Origin: Strongylocentrotus droebachiensis
Lineage: Eukaryota > Echinodermata > Echinoidea > Camarodonta > Strongylocentrotidae
Assembly: GCA_035222895.1 (NCBI GenBank)
Contig: JAVYIG010006538.1
Location: 1 to 64,000, forward strand
Direction of reading: 5' to 3'
Length of the DNA: 64,000 nucleotides
The notes under the pieces were generated by a model. The model searched no databases. It was not told where the DNA came from and saw only the letters and a program-made list of their open reading frames with translations. A program made the translations under genes and the position numbers. Position 1 is the stretch's first letter. Each line of letters begins with the position of its first letter. This document shows positions 1 through 14,000 of this stretch, in pieces.

Positions 1-1320
1 GCACTTCATAAAACCAATTCTTGAAGAAGAAAAAATATTGGCTAGTATACAATGCGTTAATGTATCCCTATGTTAATCGCTGTCTTCCAACAAATAATTA
101 TATTAAACTATCATTGTATGTTATCATAATGTGTGTGATTACTAATTTTGCAATCATTAACAACAAAATAATTCAGATCTTCTTTCAGGGTCGGTTTATC
201 TGATATTTAACTTGATTGATAGACTTAAATGAAACGTGATATTGAAAATATTATAAACATTCTTAAAGATAAATGAATGACCCTGCTAACATGTCACTTC
301 GTTGGGACTAGCTTTGGTTCTATCACTTTTCAATTATACTTTATTTGAATGGAACTCTAGCCTTGTATTATCCGTAAAAGAACTATAACTAGGGGAAAAG
401 AGACCAACAAAGATGTGCTGCGGAAAACATTATTTAGAAGAGGGGGAAGCAATCTATTCTTCACTCGTTGGACAATATGTTTTTAAAAGGTTTTACATAA
501 TTCACACTCCTTTTTTATATAGACTGCAAGCTTCGTGTAACATACACATGATGTTTTTCCCGGTTGCATTTTGCCTATTACCCAAACCCTGCCTTTCTCT
601 TTCTATTTTCTGTTGTTAAACGGAACATGCTGTTTATATAGATAGATGGAGGGGGAGAGAGGCTGTTCACACCTAATAAATCAGTCGCGATCCATCAGTT
701 AAATGATCACGTGACCCATCTTTTGTGTTGCCATGTTGGAATGCTTTTCGTTTCTTGACAGCTTTTCTTGTTTCCACCCGCCAAAAAACGCCTCTGGGGC
801 ATTTCACATTACACAGTCCAAAGCCCCTACTCCTTTCCTGATGATTATCCGGCGAGGGAACCAAATTGTTTTTTCTATTTCTTGTATCAGTCCCTTAGGG
901 TAGATTTTAGCATTTGACAACAGTTGTCTCATTTCATCCCATTTTCTAGCTGTAACCGGTCCAAGAATGTTGTACCAATGTCGTGATGTCAGTATGATAT
1001 GTCTTCTTAATAGCTTATAGCCATCTTGCAATATCATATCCCTTTAGGAATCGAGGCTTAATCTTACCGAATCACAAGTCAAAGCCTCCCTACCTCATTT
1101 CTGATCATGCTGATTGATGCTATATATAGGTGTCATGCGTCACTTAATTGATCTTTTAATTGTTTCGATTTTTCGAAATTCACATCAGGATGAAGATTGT
1201 TGACTAAAAAAAGAGTTACTCATTACTCAGACTTTAGAATTTTAAAAAGTGTAAATTAATTTTATCTTTTGCAATCAAACTGTTTTGCTTATCAATTGTT
1301 ACTGTGGTGTGAATAGGGAA
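1..1320. other. AT-rich flank, no recognised gene
   Basis: I see no exon here that fits the missing calbindin N-terminus. Two overlapping minus-strand open stretches (about 673-864 and 804-1037) have fairly protein-like composition but match no family I know; they may be a decayed repeat. Confidence 0.4.
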
Positions 1321-1332
1321 AGAAGTCCATAA

Positions 1333-1905
1333 TACTTGAAATAAGAATCAGGACCAAATAAAGCAATAAAGTTTATTATAACTTGAAATAAGAATCAGAA
1401 CCAAATAATAATAATAATAATAATAAAAACGTTACTTATAAAGCGCTTACCACCGAAGTCTCTAAGCGCTATACACACAAAATAGACTGATAAACAATTA
1501 CATCTTATACAAAACTGAAAATGCAAATAAACATACAAATTACAATACATATGGAATACACGTCAAAGTGAACAGAGTTAAATAATCATCGAACGCAATT
1601 TTGAATAAATGTGTCTTGAGACTAGTTTTGAATAGGTTAAACGGTTTGACAGTTTTTTTTACATTTAAAGGTAATCTGTTCCAAAATTCAGCAGAAGCTT
1701 TGCGAAAGGAGCGATTACCATAAGAAAGAGTTAAATAAAGCAATAAAGCTTATTATTACTTGAAATAAGAATCAGAACCAAATAAAGCAATAAAGCTTAT
1801 TATTACTTGAAATAAGAATCAGAACCAAATAAAGCAATAAAGATTATTATTACTTGAAATAAGAATCAGAACTAAATAAAGCAATAAAGATTATTATTAT
1901 TTAAG
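1333..1905. repeat. 47-bp tandem repeat array, interrupted
   Basis: The unit aataaagcttattattactt, continuing with tgaaataagaatcagaacca, recurs with a 47-bp period (for example at 1741 and 1788). Copies lie on both sides of the LINE tail at about 1408-1745, so the array predates that insertion or mobilised with it. Confidence 0.8.
1408..1745 (-). mobile_element. L2/CR1-like LINE 3' end, minus strand
   Basis: On the minus strand a 67-codon frame (1743-1540) contains SYGNRSFRKASAEFWNRLP and then a KTHLFK-type ending, typical of the C-terminus of L2/CR1-clade reverse transcriptases. It is followed by agcgcttagagac, then agcgctttataag, and an (ATT)n tail. 5'-truncated fragment. Confidence 0.75.
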
Positions 1906-1924
1906 GTTGCAGTAAGATAGGAAG

Positions 1925-2250
1925 GAGAACTTTAGTGAGGTATCGTGGTCGAGTGGTTTAACCAGTTCAATGGCAATGCGAAGGTCATTAGTTCGATCCC
2001 CGACACGAATCTAATGACGTTAAGCAGAACCACTTTATTTACTTTGCTTCTCGCCATCCACTTGTTAAATGTGTACCCAGTAAACTACGAACGTCATTGA
2101 GGTTGGACTATATCCTTGTGAGCGTCCGTATTATGGCGCCTGGCTGGAATGCTCCCCAGGGAGTGGAAAATGTGCATTCACAAAGCCAATATTGATGTAT
2201 GTCAGGGAGAATTAAATATTCAAGGCATTGAATTACCAAGCAAGAAGAAA
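1925..2250 (+). mobile_element. tRNA-derived SINE
   Basis: Pol III box A gtggtcgagtgg at 1945-1956 and box B gttcgatcccc at 1991-2001 have tRNA spacing. Flanking gtatcg and cgacac could form a worn acceptor stem. The body downstream (tgctccccagggagtgg) is not tRNA-like. The 3' limit is uncertain. Confidence 0.65.
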
Positions 2251-2485
2251 TCACATCTTAAATGGTGGTTTCTGTGACGGGTCGATTGATGTGTCTTAAG
2301 CTTTAGTTCATTTCCGTTGTTTGCTCATTGGCCAGTGGTTTTCCAGCCCTTATTGATTCATACATAAATCATTTGACCACATCTTCTTCTATTGAGCAAA
2401 ACAACTGAAAAGCAAATAATCCCCCATTCTGGCGGGTGGACATAATGTGGACATGTGTGTACGTGCGGGTGCATGTAGGTGTATG

Positions 2486-2525
2486 TGAGAGAGGGAGAGA
2501 GGGAGGAGAGAGAGGAAGAAAGAGA

Positions 2526-2599
<74 letters not shown>

Positions 2600-2608
2600 C
2601 GGAAGGAA
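2486..2608. repeat. (GA)n microsatellite
   Basis: Long near-pure GA tract, core about 2527-2594. It produces several low-complexity open frames on both strands that are not genes. Confidence 0.95.
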
Positions 2609-2944
2609 CAGTTTTGACATCGTATCTATCCATCACGTGATTATCCAAGCTGTGTTCTAAATTTCACCTTAATTTCAAACTACGTTTACATCTACTGCTG
2701 ATAGCAGATAGCCAGACAGCCTAACTGTAACCAACTTCTTCTGGAGAAATGAAAAATAGACAGTAATAATTGACGGGCAACATTCAGTTTATCCCTTCAT
2801 TTTTGTTGTTTTTATTGGTTTGTTGTTGATTCTACTGTTTTGTGTGATCTTTTAATTTTATATGACTTTCTGATTTTATTTGTAAAATGTCAATATCCTG
2901 GTCACTTTAAAATGAGAATGAAAGGTGTTGGCGATATAGGACAA

Positions 2945-3275
2945 TCTCTCTCTCTCTCTCTCTCTCCCTCTCCTTTCCTCTTACTTCCTCTCTTTCTCTC
3001 TTTTTGTTCTCTCTCTCTCTCTTTCTCTATCTATGTATCTACCTCTCTCCCCTCTCTCTGGGTGCCATATCAATCGACTCGGGCCATCATGTTATTCCAC
3101 AAGTTCCACGACTCTCCTTTTCTGTGGATTTATAGAATAAGGAGAGGGGAGGGAGGGGGTTCTAGAGACAGGGGGAGAGGGGAGTGAGAGAGAGAACAGA
3201 TACAGAGAAGAGAAGAAGGAGAGAGAGAGAGAGAGAGAGAGATAGAGAGAGAGAGAGGGGGAGAGAGTGAAGAGT
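2945..3275. repeat. (CT)n tract followed by (GA)n tract
   Basis: CT-rich DNA at 2945-3056 is followed about 100 bp later by GA-rich DNA at 3135-3275, so the two halves are mutually complementary and could form a long imperfect hairpin. Confidence 0.85.
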
Positions 3276-3299
3276 CATAGAGAGATAGAAATACTGCGC

Positions 3300-5643
3300 T
3301 TCACATGGTTTTGGTTCACTCTTCACTATTAATTTGGCGCCTTCTCCGCAACCAACACTGCTCCTCATACCGTGTGTGTATTATGCATGCGTGGCGACCA
3401 TGGGGGTTTGTAGCTCTGATATCATGTAGTAGCTTTGTCCGCTATGACAGAAATCGACTTCTCAGAGTCTATTCATTTATCGTTAAGTAGGCTATCAGGT
3501 GTTTTTTTTTAATAGTAGAAAACAAAGTGTACTGCGGTAGAACAAATGGAAAACCCAAAGGTTTGATAGAGAGGTATCAACTTTCGTAGATTGAGCAATA
3601 TGCCGGGGCAATAATTATTAATTATGATGTGTTATTTCCTGACAATGAAGGATTTCGAAATTTGTTGCCTACATGACTTTGTGTATCTTAGGCCGCTTCC
3701 ATATCACTGAAAACGACACTTATAACCATGAACTCGTTAATGCTACGTATGAAAGGTGAGGTATTGCATAAATAAAAAAAGGCTCATAAGCATAAATCTG
3801 CGAGCTGATAGACGATAAATTCATAAGACCGATTTTATAATCAAATTATTGTTCTCATTATCGGTGATAATTATGCATCGAACCGGAGTTTGGACGTCCC
3901 CATGAACAACCTTTGTGTGAAGTAGGCTTGCATCAGTCTGCCAGTGATCACGTGTTGATTTCTTACTTCCACTAATTCTAGGTTAAGGGATTTTTTTATT
4001 TGATTTATTATCGTCTGTGGAGATGAAGTTCGAGAAAATGCATCGTCACGTGACATGGGGAGATTAAGTTGTAATAAGAGAGACTCAGTACCGAGAAAGA
4101 TCACTACAATGAAAGCCCCTCTAAATTGGCTTTTACGGTGCGGCTGAGACGAGAGCGCAATAAATATTGATCATTTTCATATACGAGCAAGACGTGATAA
4201 ACGACAGGCATTCGTCACCGAGCGAAACGACCGTCTTAAAATGGCCACCGTATTTAATAGCAGAGATCTCTAAAACTCAGGGCAGGCATTAATAATCGAC
4301 GGCGGATGAAAAGGGTGCTCCATGCCCCTTGTAAATAACTAGTTTGTGAAACCAACGTACAAAAACGCACCTCTGTACAATTGTGTTCTTGCGTCCCCTT
4401 CACAGTTTTAGAGCCTAAAGGCAGAGCAAATTGTGATATTTTTTTCCTCAGGCCTTGCCTCCGTTCGCCCCCCCCCCTCATCCTTTAGAATCCTGGATCC
4501 ACTACCCCTGTTCTTAATAGACTGATATTAACATGGAATGTACGATTGCGAGGTTGAATGACTAGGTCAGTAGACACAACACATCGGCAGGAGTTAGAAA
4601 GGATTGATATTTGGCGAATCACTTATCATGGCATGCATGGGGAATTGGTAATTTATTGGGCAGCAACTTGATCAGGTTCTGTGACGTAATGTTCTACGGT
4701 ATCGTTAATGTGCCCTTTGCAATGGAAAAAAAAAAGAGATCGAGTCATGGATAGGAAAATGATTCATCAAGACATACACAATACATGTCTTATCAATGCA
4801 TTAAATCATTTTTAAGTCATGCATCTTTATTTATAATTAAAAAAAGCGGGACGGATCGAGGGTCACCGTCAAATCATCGCAGATTATTAAAGCAAATTCA
4901 TGAAAATGTATACAGTGTAATAGCCTTGTCCTTGTGACTTGTGAGTCACCTTTTGAATGTGCAAGCACTGTAATTACATAATCCAAATATGATTTATTGA
5001 GGCAATAAATTAAGCTATTGACAATGTCCTTGAGTTGATCTCCGTCCTTGCCACTGTGTTGTAGGTAACGCATAGGAAATACATTTGCCAAAGCCTTTGC
5101 AAACCTTTCCTTCCAGTTTAAATATATACAGCACAAGATTATGAGGACGAATGTCATGCAAATAATCATAAAATATAAAAACAACAATACAACATCATGA
5201 TATGCATGTATGGAGAATATTTTGCACCGTTAATCCATCATTCGTACTTAATAACATTGATGATATTTTGGAATTATGTATCACTTAATTTATCTACCAT
5301 GTCCATGATGTCTCTAACCGCATTTAGGTATAATTATTTCCATTTATATGATGGATATACTATTTACAAATGATCGATTTCTTAATTTGATTGTGATATT
5401 CATCATTGTTGTTCACTTTTATTTATTCTTTTGTCTTTCCCGGTACTGTTAATCCATCATCCGCATTGATAAAATGAATAATATTCTGGAATTATATATC
5501 ACTTGATTCATTTCCGATGTCTCTAAATGCTTTATAACTATATTTCCACTTATATGACGGATGTATTTTCAATGACTGATTTCCTAACTTGATCGTGATA
5601 TTCATCATCGCTTATTTATTCTTTTTATTGTTGTCTTTCCCAG
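3300..5643. other. No recognised gene upstream of the first calbindin exon
   Basis: AT-rich DNA with scattered stop codons in all frames. I looked for an EF-hand 1 exon ending next to a GT donor and found none; that exon probably lies left of the window or was missed. Confidence 0.4.
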
Positions 5644-5733
5644 GAGTTTGATGAAAGTGAATTTCAGGACAGATTCAAGGAAATGATGGCTCGCTACGAC
5701 CAGAATAAGGATGGAAAGATCGAGATGAGAGAG
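5644..5733 (+). CDS. CALB1: Calbindin-like exon: EF-hand 2
   Basis: Thirty codons after a ttcccag acceptor, ending at a gtaaaa donor. The frame reads RFKEMMARYDQNKDGKIEM, with the EF loop starting at Asp19. The loop's last Glu is the last codon of the exon, and the helix continues in the next exon as LAEILPPEE. Phase 0 at both ends. Confidence 0.9.
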
Positions 5734-6795
5734 GTAAAATATTGTGCATTCTTTCTCTTCCATCATGATCTTAATCATAAGCTTCCGAGCTGGGGGGGGG
5801 GGGGGGGCAACGGTCCGTGCAACTTTCAAAACCTGATGTAGCATAATACAAATTTAAAGAAAATGTGTCCTCTTGTTGTGCTTTTTAAAGAATTCACAAT
5901 TTTTAAAGAAATATACTTGTCAGAAATATTCATAAATTTACCCTCGACTTTTTTAAAAACAGAACCCTGGATACAACTCTTTCTCTTCCAATTTACCAAC
6001 ATAATCTCTGTCCTCATCTTTAAATATTTTCTTTAAATAATGATGCCTGTTTATTGCCTCGTGTCTAGCGAGTGTTCCCCCTTATCTTTACCCCTTCCTC
6101 TTTTAGTTACCATGATTTCTATAACTTTATTATTTTCGTTACATTTTTTTTTTAATCTCACAGGTATCAATTCAAAATCAGCATATCAATTTATACGTAT
6201 GTAGCCTTAGATGAGCTCTGTATTATCCTGTCGTTGATTTTTTTTTCTTCAGGTAAAGTTTAAGATTATCTCAAGAATTAAGATGATATATATTATTGCT
6301 GGTCCAATTACCTTGGTTAAGTTCAGTGTTCCCTGAAAATGATCTAATAAATATGGTGTGATACTGTGATGTTATGTTTGAGTAAATTGATTAGAAGATT
6401 ACTGATATATACTGGTATCTGAAGTTTCGGGATCAAGGGTCTTTGAACCCTCACTTCTTATATGTCAAGGAGCGGTGGATTCTAGTTTGCCTGCTAATCT
6501 CATTTCAAATTATCTTAGCGGCAGTCTTGATGTTCCTTCAGAATATTATGATTATCCCTAGTATCCTATATCTCCTTGCTCTCTTTCTCTCTCTTTTTTT
6601 TTCTTACTCTCTCCCGTTCTCTCTCTCTCTCTCTTTCTCACTTTATTAACTTCAATTTTCATACTTACCCCTAGTCTCCACACACGGAGCATCCTCTCTC
6701 TGCAATTAATTCCACCTCTCTCCCTCCACCTAAGGTATTCTCACCACCTATACCTTCCTACACCATGTATACCAATCCTCATCTTCCTGTCCCCC

Positions 6796-6843
<48 letters not shown>

Positions 6844-7969
6844 CCTCTATCTCTATCTTTCTATTTAACTATCTGTTTGTCTCTTCCTCTGTCTCTGTCT
6901 TTCCCCTCCTAGCCAACGGGGTGAGAAAGTCTATCCCAAAACACTGCACGCGACAGTTGTTGTTATATCCCCCGGTCGTTTCATGTTTGCAATTAGAAAA
7001 ACAGTCACAATAAAAAAAACAGGAGTCTGAATTATATTATGTTCCCTATTTAGATTTAATGATTAAAGAGTATGTGGAACATACGACTGATTTCTCGATG
7101 TCATTTTGTGAGGAGCCGGGAATGTGGTCCTTATTATCAATATGTTTTTTAGAATTCAATCAGCCTATGTTGCGATCTAACTCGGAAGGATGAATTAATC
7201 AAGCATTTTCATTATTTAAACATATTTCTTGGCTTTCGAAAACCATATCCACGTAAATATTCAAAAGAGAACATGGATTACTGGGAAAGACCTTGGCATT
7301 TGCAGCAAACTATTTTTAGATTATTTTGATAAGCTGTCTGGAAATTCTTCAGAATTATTGATTAAGTTGACAGCGCGAGCTATGTCGTATCATGGGATAT
7401 GGGATTTAATGAAAAGACTAAAATTGTTGATTAAAATCACAAGCAATAAGGAAACAACAACAAGGGAGAGCACTCGAAACAGATATCGTTAAATGCTGGA
7501 ATGCATAAATGCTTGTGGCATGAGAATTTAGACCAAAGTCTACCTATTTCTTATCTTATATTTGTAATATGAGGGCAATCCTTTTCACATCAATTTCATT
7601 ACGATATTCTTTCATAACTATGAAAGACAAATTAACGAAGGAGAGAGCTCATAGGTATACACCTTTAAAAAAAAGACCTCATGAGCCTTCTCTTTAATAT
7701 TCCATTTAAGCCATCAAGAGGGTGAATATGTGAGATAATTATGCATGGGGTACAGACTAGGGAGACCCGGATACACTGTCCCAAGAGGAACATCTAAATA
7801 ATTGAAGGCTATTTATGGAAGAAGAGTGAATTATTAAAGATAGGCATTAAAATTGCTCCCATAGATCGGGGCATGTTTTTAGGGTGGGATATTATTCTAA
7901 CTGGGTCAAAATAGCGCATTAATACGTTGCTGCATCGCCCAATTTATCTGTTTGTCTACAGTCATTTCT

Positions 7970-8002
<33 letters not shown>

Positions 8003-11000
8003 ATTGATCTATCTATATATCTCTCTCTCCTTCTCTCTCTTTCTTCTTTTCTTTTGTACTTGTTTATATAAGCGTTTAAGTACTTTCTTAACATCGTGCA
8101 ATATTTTGTCTGAAAATCAACATGGTTTCCGAACGGGACACTCCACAACGACTGCTCTTCTTAATTTCATTGATAAAGTTTCTTATGCAATTGATTCTAG
8201 ACAGTCCACAATTGGTTTATTTCTTGATTTAAGTAAAGCCTTTGATACTTTAGATCATGTAATTTTGTTACGTAAATTAGAGGCTTATGGTATTCGTGGA
8301 ATTCTTTTGCAATTATTTAAAGATTATTTATCAAATCGTCAACAATTTGTTTCTATTCAAAATCAACAATCTTCATATTTGCCCATTCGTTGTGGAGTGC
8401 CCCAGGGTTCAATACTTGGTCCTTTACTTTTTTTAATTTATATTAATGATATTGTGAGTTCATCTGATTTGTTACATTTTATATTATTTGCAGACGATAC
8501 CAGCGTGTTCATGTCTCATAATAATCTCCGTACGCTAGTTGATTCATTCAATTCTGAAATAAATAAATTAAGTGAATGGTTGATCAACAATAAACTAGTT
8601 TTGAATGTTGCTAAAACCCAATATATTGTATTCACTAAACGACGTATTGAAGATAATTTTGCAATCAATTTTTATGGTCATCAAATTAATCGTACTTCTT
8701 GTGTGAAATTTTTAGGTGTTCATATCGATGAATCTTTAACATGGCATGAACACGTTGGTGTCGTATGCAATCGTGTTGCCAAAGCTGTTGGCATTACTTA
8801 CCGTTTGAGACATTTTCCAAGACATATTTTAGTTATGTTATATTATGCATTGATTTTCTCCCATGTCAATTATTGTAATATTGCTTGGTCAAACAAACAT
8901 GATTATTTTATTACTAAACTATTTGTTTTGCAGAAAAAAGCCATAAGAATAATTTCCAATTCACCATATCATGCTCATACTTTGCCAATCTTTTCCCAGT
9001 TAAATCTCCTAAATGTTTATGACATTAATAGATTGAATATTGCAATATTCATGTTTATGTGTTCTAGAGGTTTATTACCATCTCCAATTACATCAAAATT
9101 TATTTTAAATAGTAACATACATAATTATAATACACGTAATGCTGTTGAATACCATCTGCCAAAAGCTAGAACTAATATTTCAAAGTTTACTATTTTTTAT
9201 AAAGGTCCTCATCTATGGAGCACGATTCCAAACCATCTAAAGAATCAACCTTCCTTAAATAGTTTTAAACGTTCCTTCCGATTGTTTTTATCAAATTTGT
9301 ACTCAACAACCTGAATATCATAGTATATATATATGTTTTTTTTTTTTTTTGCATAATGTTTTCCTTTTCCGTTTTACTGTTTCTACCTGCTTTCTTTTTC
9401 TTCTTAATGTTATGTTAATTACGTATTTGTTTAGGGGTCAACGTTTAACAAGGCTAAATGCTCTTTTTTGTTGACCCCTCATTCGACATAAATCTTCTTT
9501 CTTAACTAGTGTCCTTGTTAATTTTATTGTATTCATATTATCTGTAATGTTACCCTTCTACATGTATTTATATATTTCTCTTTTTTTTTTAATACTCTGT
9601 ATGTATTGTATATGTTTTTTATGAAGAATGAAATAAATACCATACCATACCATACCTCTCGCTCTTCCTCTTATTTCTTATCTTAAAGGGATCCGGTAAC
9701 TTTATCTCAGATTCTGAAACAAAATTCTGGATTTAGCTCATGATGCAATGATAATTATAAACCTTTAGGTCAGTCAGGAACCCCATGACTTTTACAAGCC
9801 GATCGCCTGTCTGATTATCAAGATATTTATGATTGGAATTACAAATTTTGAAAACCGTTCGCCTGACGGTTTTCACAACACTACAGTCTATGGGGGAAAA
9901 CGAGTATGGTAAAACCGGTCACTCAAAGATTTTTACTTTTTTGAGGCACTTCTTGATCATTTTGAAGCGCAATTTTTTTAGGGCTTCAATATTACACCAT
10001 ACCACAGACACTGATAACACGTAGGGCCGTGTATCTCAGATTTAACATTGTTAAACGATCCCTTTAACACTCTGTCTCACCCCAATCTCTCTCTCCCTTT
10101 CCTTTTCTCTCTTCCTGCCTATGCGCTTTTATCTCTTTACTACTTTACCCTTTCATATAATTATGTTCTGCCAGCAATACCTCCTCAACCATGATTTCGT
10201 ATATCTAAAATAAGGAAGCATTTTTTAATCTACTGCTGTGTTTACCTAACAATGCTTTAAGATTCGGTTCACAGCAACCACATAACTTTAAGGGCTATTT
10301 CTTTGAAAAGGTTCTGAGATCAAAACAAAAGGGTCTTTTTTAAAAGGTATTGCTTGCATCTCTGCAACATAAACTGAGCCCTGTTTGTTTGCATTAATGT
10401 TTCTATTTTGTTTATATTATGTTTACTCCAATTTTGTAAACCTGATTTGTTTAATAATTATGTCCTTCAGAATTTAAGCGTATAAAGAACATGAAATGAA
10501 ATGAAAGACGAGGTCGAAAGCCTGTTAGGTCAATCACAAGATGGCGGCACATTCTTAACCCTAATAAGGCCGGGGGGGGCCATTATGGCCCCCCCTCAAC
10601 GATTTTTCTGATTGTTCGAGAACGCATATGAATGGCGCCTCGCCGCTCGCTGACTTTTTTCTTTAGAGTCTTGCGCATCTTTAAAAAAAAAAATCTGGCC
10701 TATAGTTACAAGGTCACGTGACCTTTTGTCTTCGCATGTCAGCCCGAAAATCGCTCATTTTTGTGATTTGTGTACAAAACATATGGAAATGTCATTTTTC
10801 CTAAAAATAGATCAAACATTGGTTATTGGGTCTTGTTTAAAGTTAAGGTGCTTGTTTTGGGAGTCAAAATAGTTGAATTGTAGGAAGAAATGAAAAAAAA
10901 AAAAAACAATAACATAAATAAGTTAAAAAAACAATGAAATACATAAGAAATTATCAAAACAAGAGATAACATAAGGAATAAGCTGGCTCTTCCAATTTTT

Positions 11001-14000
11001 TTTTGTCGTATTATTGTTCCAAATAATCTAATGAATATATGTAGTGAAAAAGAATGCTTAAATATGAATAATATAGGATTTATGGGTAAAAATGTGATTT
11101 TATGACGTTATTTGCATAAATTACCATAAATATGCAAATGAGGGATATTTTTCAAAAAATTGAAATTAGCATATTGTTCTATATACTTCACTTGACATGC
11201 GTGCAAATTTTCGCGGAGATCGGCCGTTTCACGGCCGAGATCTTAGGGGGGGGGGGCCATAATGCCCCCCCCCCCCCCGGGCGTAGTAAGACTTCAAATA
11301 GCCCGGCCTTATTAGGGTTAAGAAGAAAAAAGACATCGAATAATTTAATCTTCAACACTACTACATGACTGTGGACAGTCTTATTCTGATATTTGCATGT
11401 ACATGATGTTGTGCGGAATATAATTGAGTACTTCAGTTATTAAAGTGTACTCAGCGATATTTGTGTAACACGCAATCATGTCCCAGTGGGGGTCTGAAAC
11501 TAGCAGTATTTACTGGAAGAACAGTGTATAGACAGAGAGCAGATCAATCGATGGGTGGGTCGGGAATCACCCAATGCAAGGGAAAGATCTTTCTTTCTTT
11601 CTGTTCTTGCCTGGAGCTAGCGATGTTTGACAATTTGTCGACATGTACCCTACTCTCCGATATACGTGTGAAAAAACACAAGCAACCCAGCAGACAGTTT
11701 GAGGGCGTTTATTATGGTTAAAGGCTATTCACGATAATGAAAAAAACCACTGCGTGAATATATCGAGATGTATATTTAAATCGTCGTGTCACTTCTTTTT
11801 TGTATGTCTGTGTATTTTCTTTGTTCTTCTGCTCCCACCAAATGTGTATTAGATTTCATTGTTAGAATAATCAGGTATATTTTTGTCGTATGTTATCAAG
11901 ATGCACTCTTTGTGCAGAATGGTACTGTGTCCAGTCTTCTAAGATTTATATAGAAATGTTCTTGTGTACGGATAACAGGTAAAGATATCAGTGATTTTGG
12001 ATAAATGAAGATATTGTTCTTTCAAATTATCTATTCACCAATTCGCGCTATCCCCATTTCAAATTACTTTCCCAAGGACGCTAGCATTTATTTTCTTTTA
12101 CAGCCCGTATTCTCATTATTCAACATCAGCTCGGTTCGTAACTAGACTCTAATTATATTTAAAAGGTGTGCTGGACCATGTTTGGGTTGACTTTTTCATT
12201 ATTTTTTCCTTTATTTTTTGTTTCTTTTCACGCACCATATCAGCTGGCTGAAATTCTTCCTCCAGAAGAGTCCTTCCTGGTTTTGTTCCGCTCACAGCAA
12301 CCTTTATCCAGTATCGAATTCATGGAGGTAAGTCATTAACCATCACCATGTCTCGTAATACCCAGAATGTACAGGTTAAAATCTCTAAACTTCCACTTTG
12401 AATTATAAGAATGTATATAGACATCAAATCCTCTAAGCACTGGCGAGTTTAGGGGCATAACCGACCCATACTCCCTTTTAAAACCCAATCTAACATACCC
12501 GAAGGAAAAATATAAAAAAGTGTGCACCCTTAATTATTTTTCCCAAAAGGGCACCTGAAAAAATTGTGATATTGTTATCATCGTTGATATTTTACTTTCT
12601 CATTTAAAAATCAACAACTTGTCTAAAGTTTTTTTTTTTATAAACCGATGTTAAATCCTCTTAATCAGAGGGGAAAAAAACAATATAAAGTTTAATGTAA
12701 ATATATTATATTGTCTTTATCGTACAAGTAGATATGAGTTGTGTGAGTGCAGTGTTTCTGACGTCCTTAAGTTCTCACTTCCGCATAAGTTCTTATAAAC
12801 ATAAAGAAGTATTATCAGGTATAAGATATCAATACATGTATATTTATAGAACAGCCTTTTCAGCCTTTTCCGGATAGGGATATTTTTTGTTTTAGTTGCA
12901 ATCAAAGAAAGATGTTTTATTTTTCCCCTTTTCTCCCTCTTTTTAGATCTGGCGGCGTTTTGATTCCGACAGCAGCGGGTTCATCGAAGTTAATGAACTC
13001 AAGGTTTGAAAGTTCGTCCAAGACTATGTCTATACCGCCTCTTTAACCTGATTTAATCACGCTTAATTTTAATCCAGTTCTTCTGTCCATACAATTATTT
13101 TACTAGTGACATCTCGCGCTGCGTTTTTTTAGTGAACTGAGATATCAAGCGACGTTGGGACAGCACGTTCATAATTATGATACCAAGGTGTTCATATACA
13201 CAGCAAGAGATCTCGACGTATAAGGAAAAGCGTGATACTAGAACTGACATTAAATAGTCATATCAAAAGATTTTACTTTTTTTTTTAAAGTAAAAGTATG
13301 AACAAGATATATGTCTTTGTCCCACGCATTTGCCCAAATAGCCCCCCCCCCCCATCCCATCCCCTGAAGAAAAAAAATCACTGTTTACTTGGTGAAAAAT
13401 CTCACATTATGTTTCCAAGAACGGAATTTTTTTCACATGGACAGCAAAATGCTATCCATTCGCTTTATCATCTCCTCACGTAATATCACTATCATTTCTT
13501 TATTCGTCAAGCAAAATGTGAAATCTTTTGATATTTAAATTTTAGTATTCTCCATTTGATAGGGTATGGGACAAATCCCAGCCTCTCCCTTCCTCAACCA
13601 CTGATTTCTCCAAACAAGAGTTCGGATTGAAACCAATAACACATCGGTCAGTCACGATCAGCGTGGCATGACATAAATCGTGAAAGATATTGCTACATTT
13701 TGATTGAGTGGTGTAATTGATTGTGAACGGCAGTTGAGTGTTTGGCTGGTTGCCCCAGTCTAAACAGTCGTAAACACTCCCATCTCATCGACATCTCAAT
13801 AGCATCTCTAAAATGATCCCATAGTTTGTTTCTGAAGATCAGTTTTCGACAGCCTGCGCGTCATCGCATCTATATTGGAATGCAGTATATCGTTCGATGA
13901 CAGTGATATTCTGCGCCTGGAGTAATAGCGCCCTTCTGTGGCTAAATGCCCGCGAAATGCCCCCCCCCCCCCAAAACAAAATTTACCTAATATTGCATTG

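Noticed and set aside
1940-2012. Possible tRNA gene
   Set aside because: Box A and box B are present, but stems are worn and the sequence continues into a SINE body.
2358-2660. Arg/Glu-rich and Leu/Ser-rich frames
   Set aside because: GA/CT microsatellite on both strands.
1-5643. Search for calbindin EF-hand 1 exon
   Set aside because: No frame with an EF loop next to a suitable donor was seen; not reported as present.
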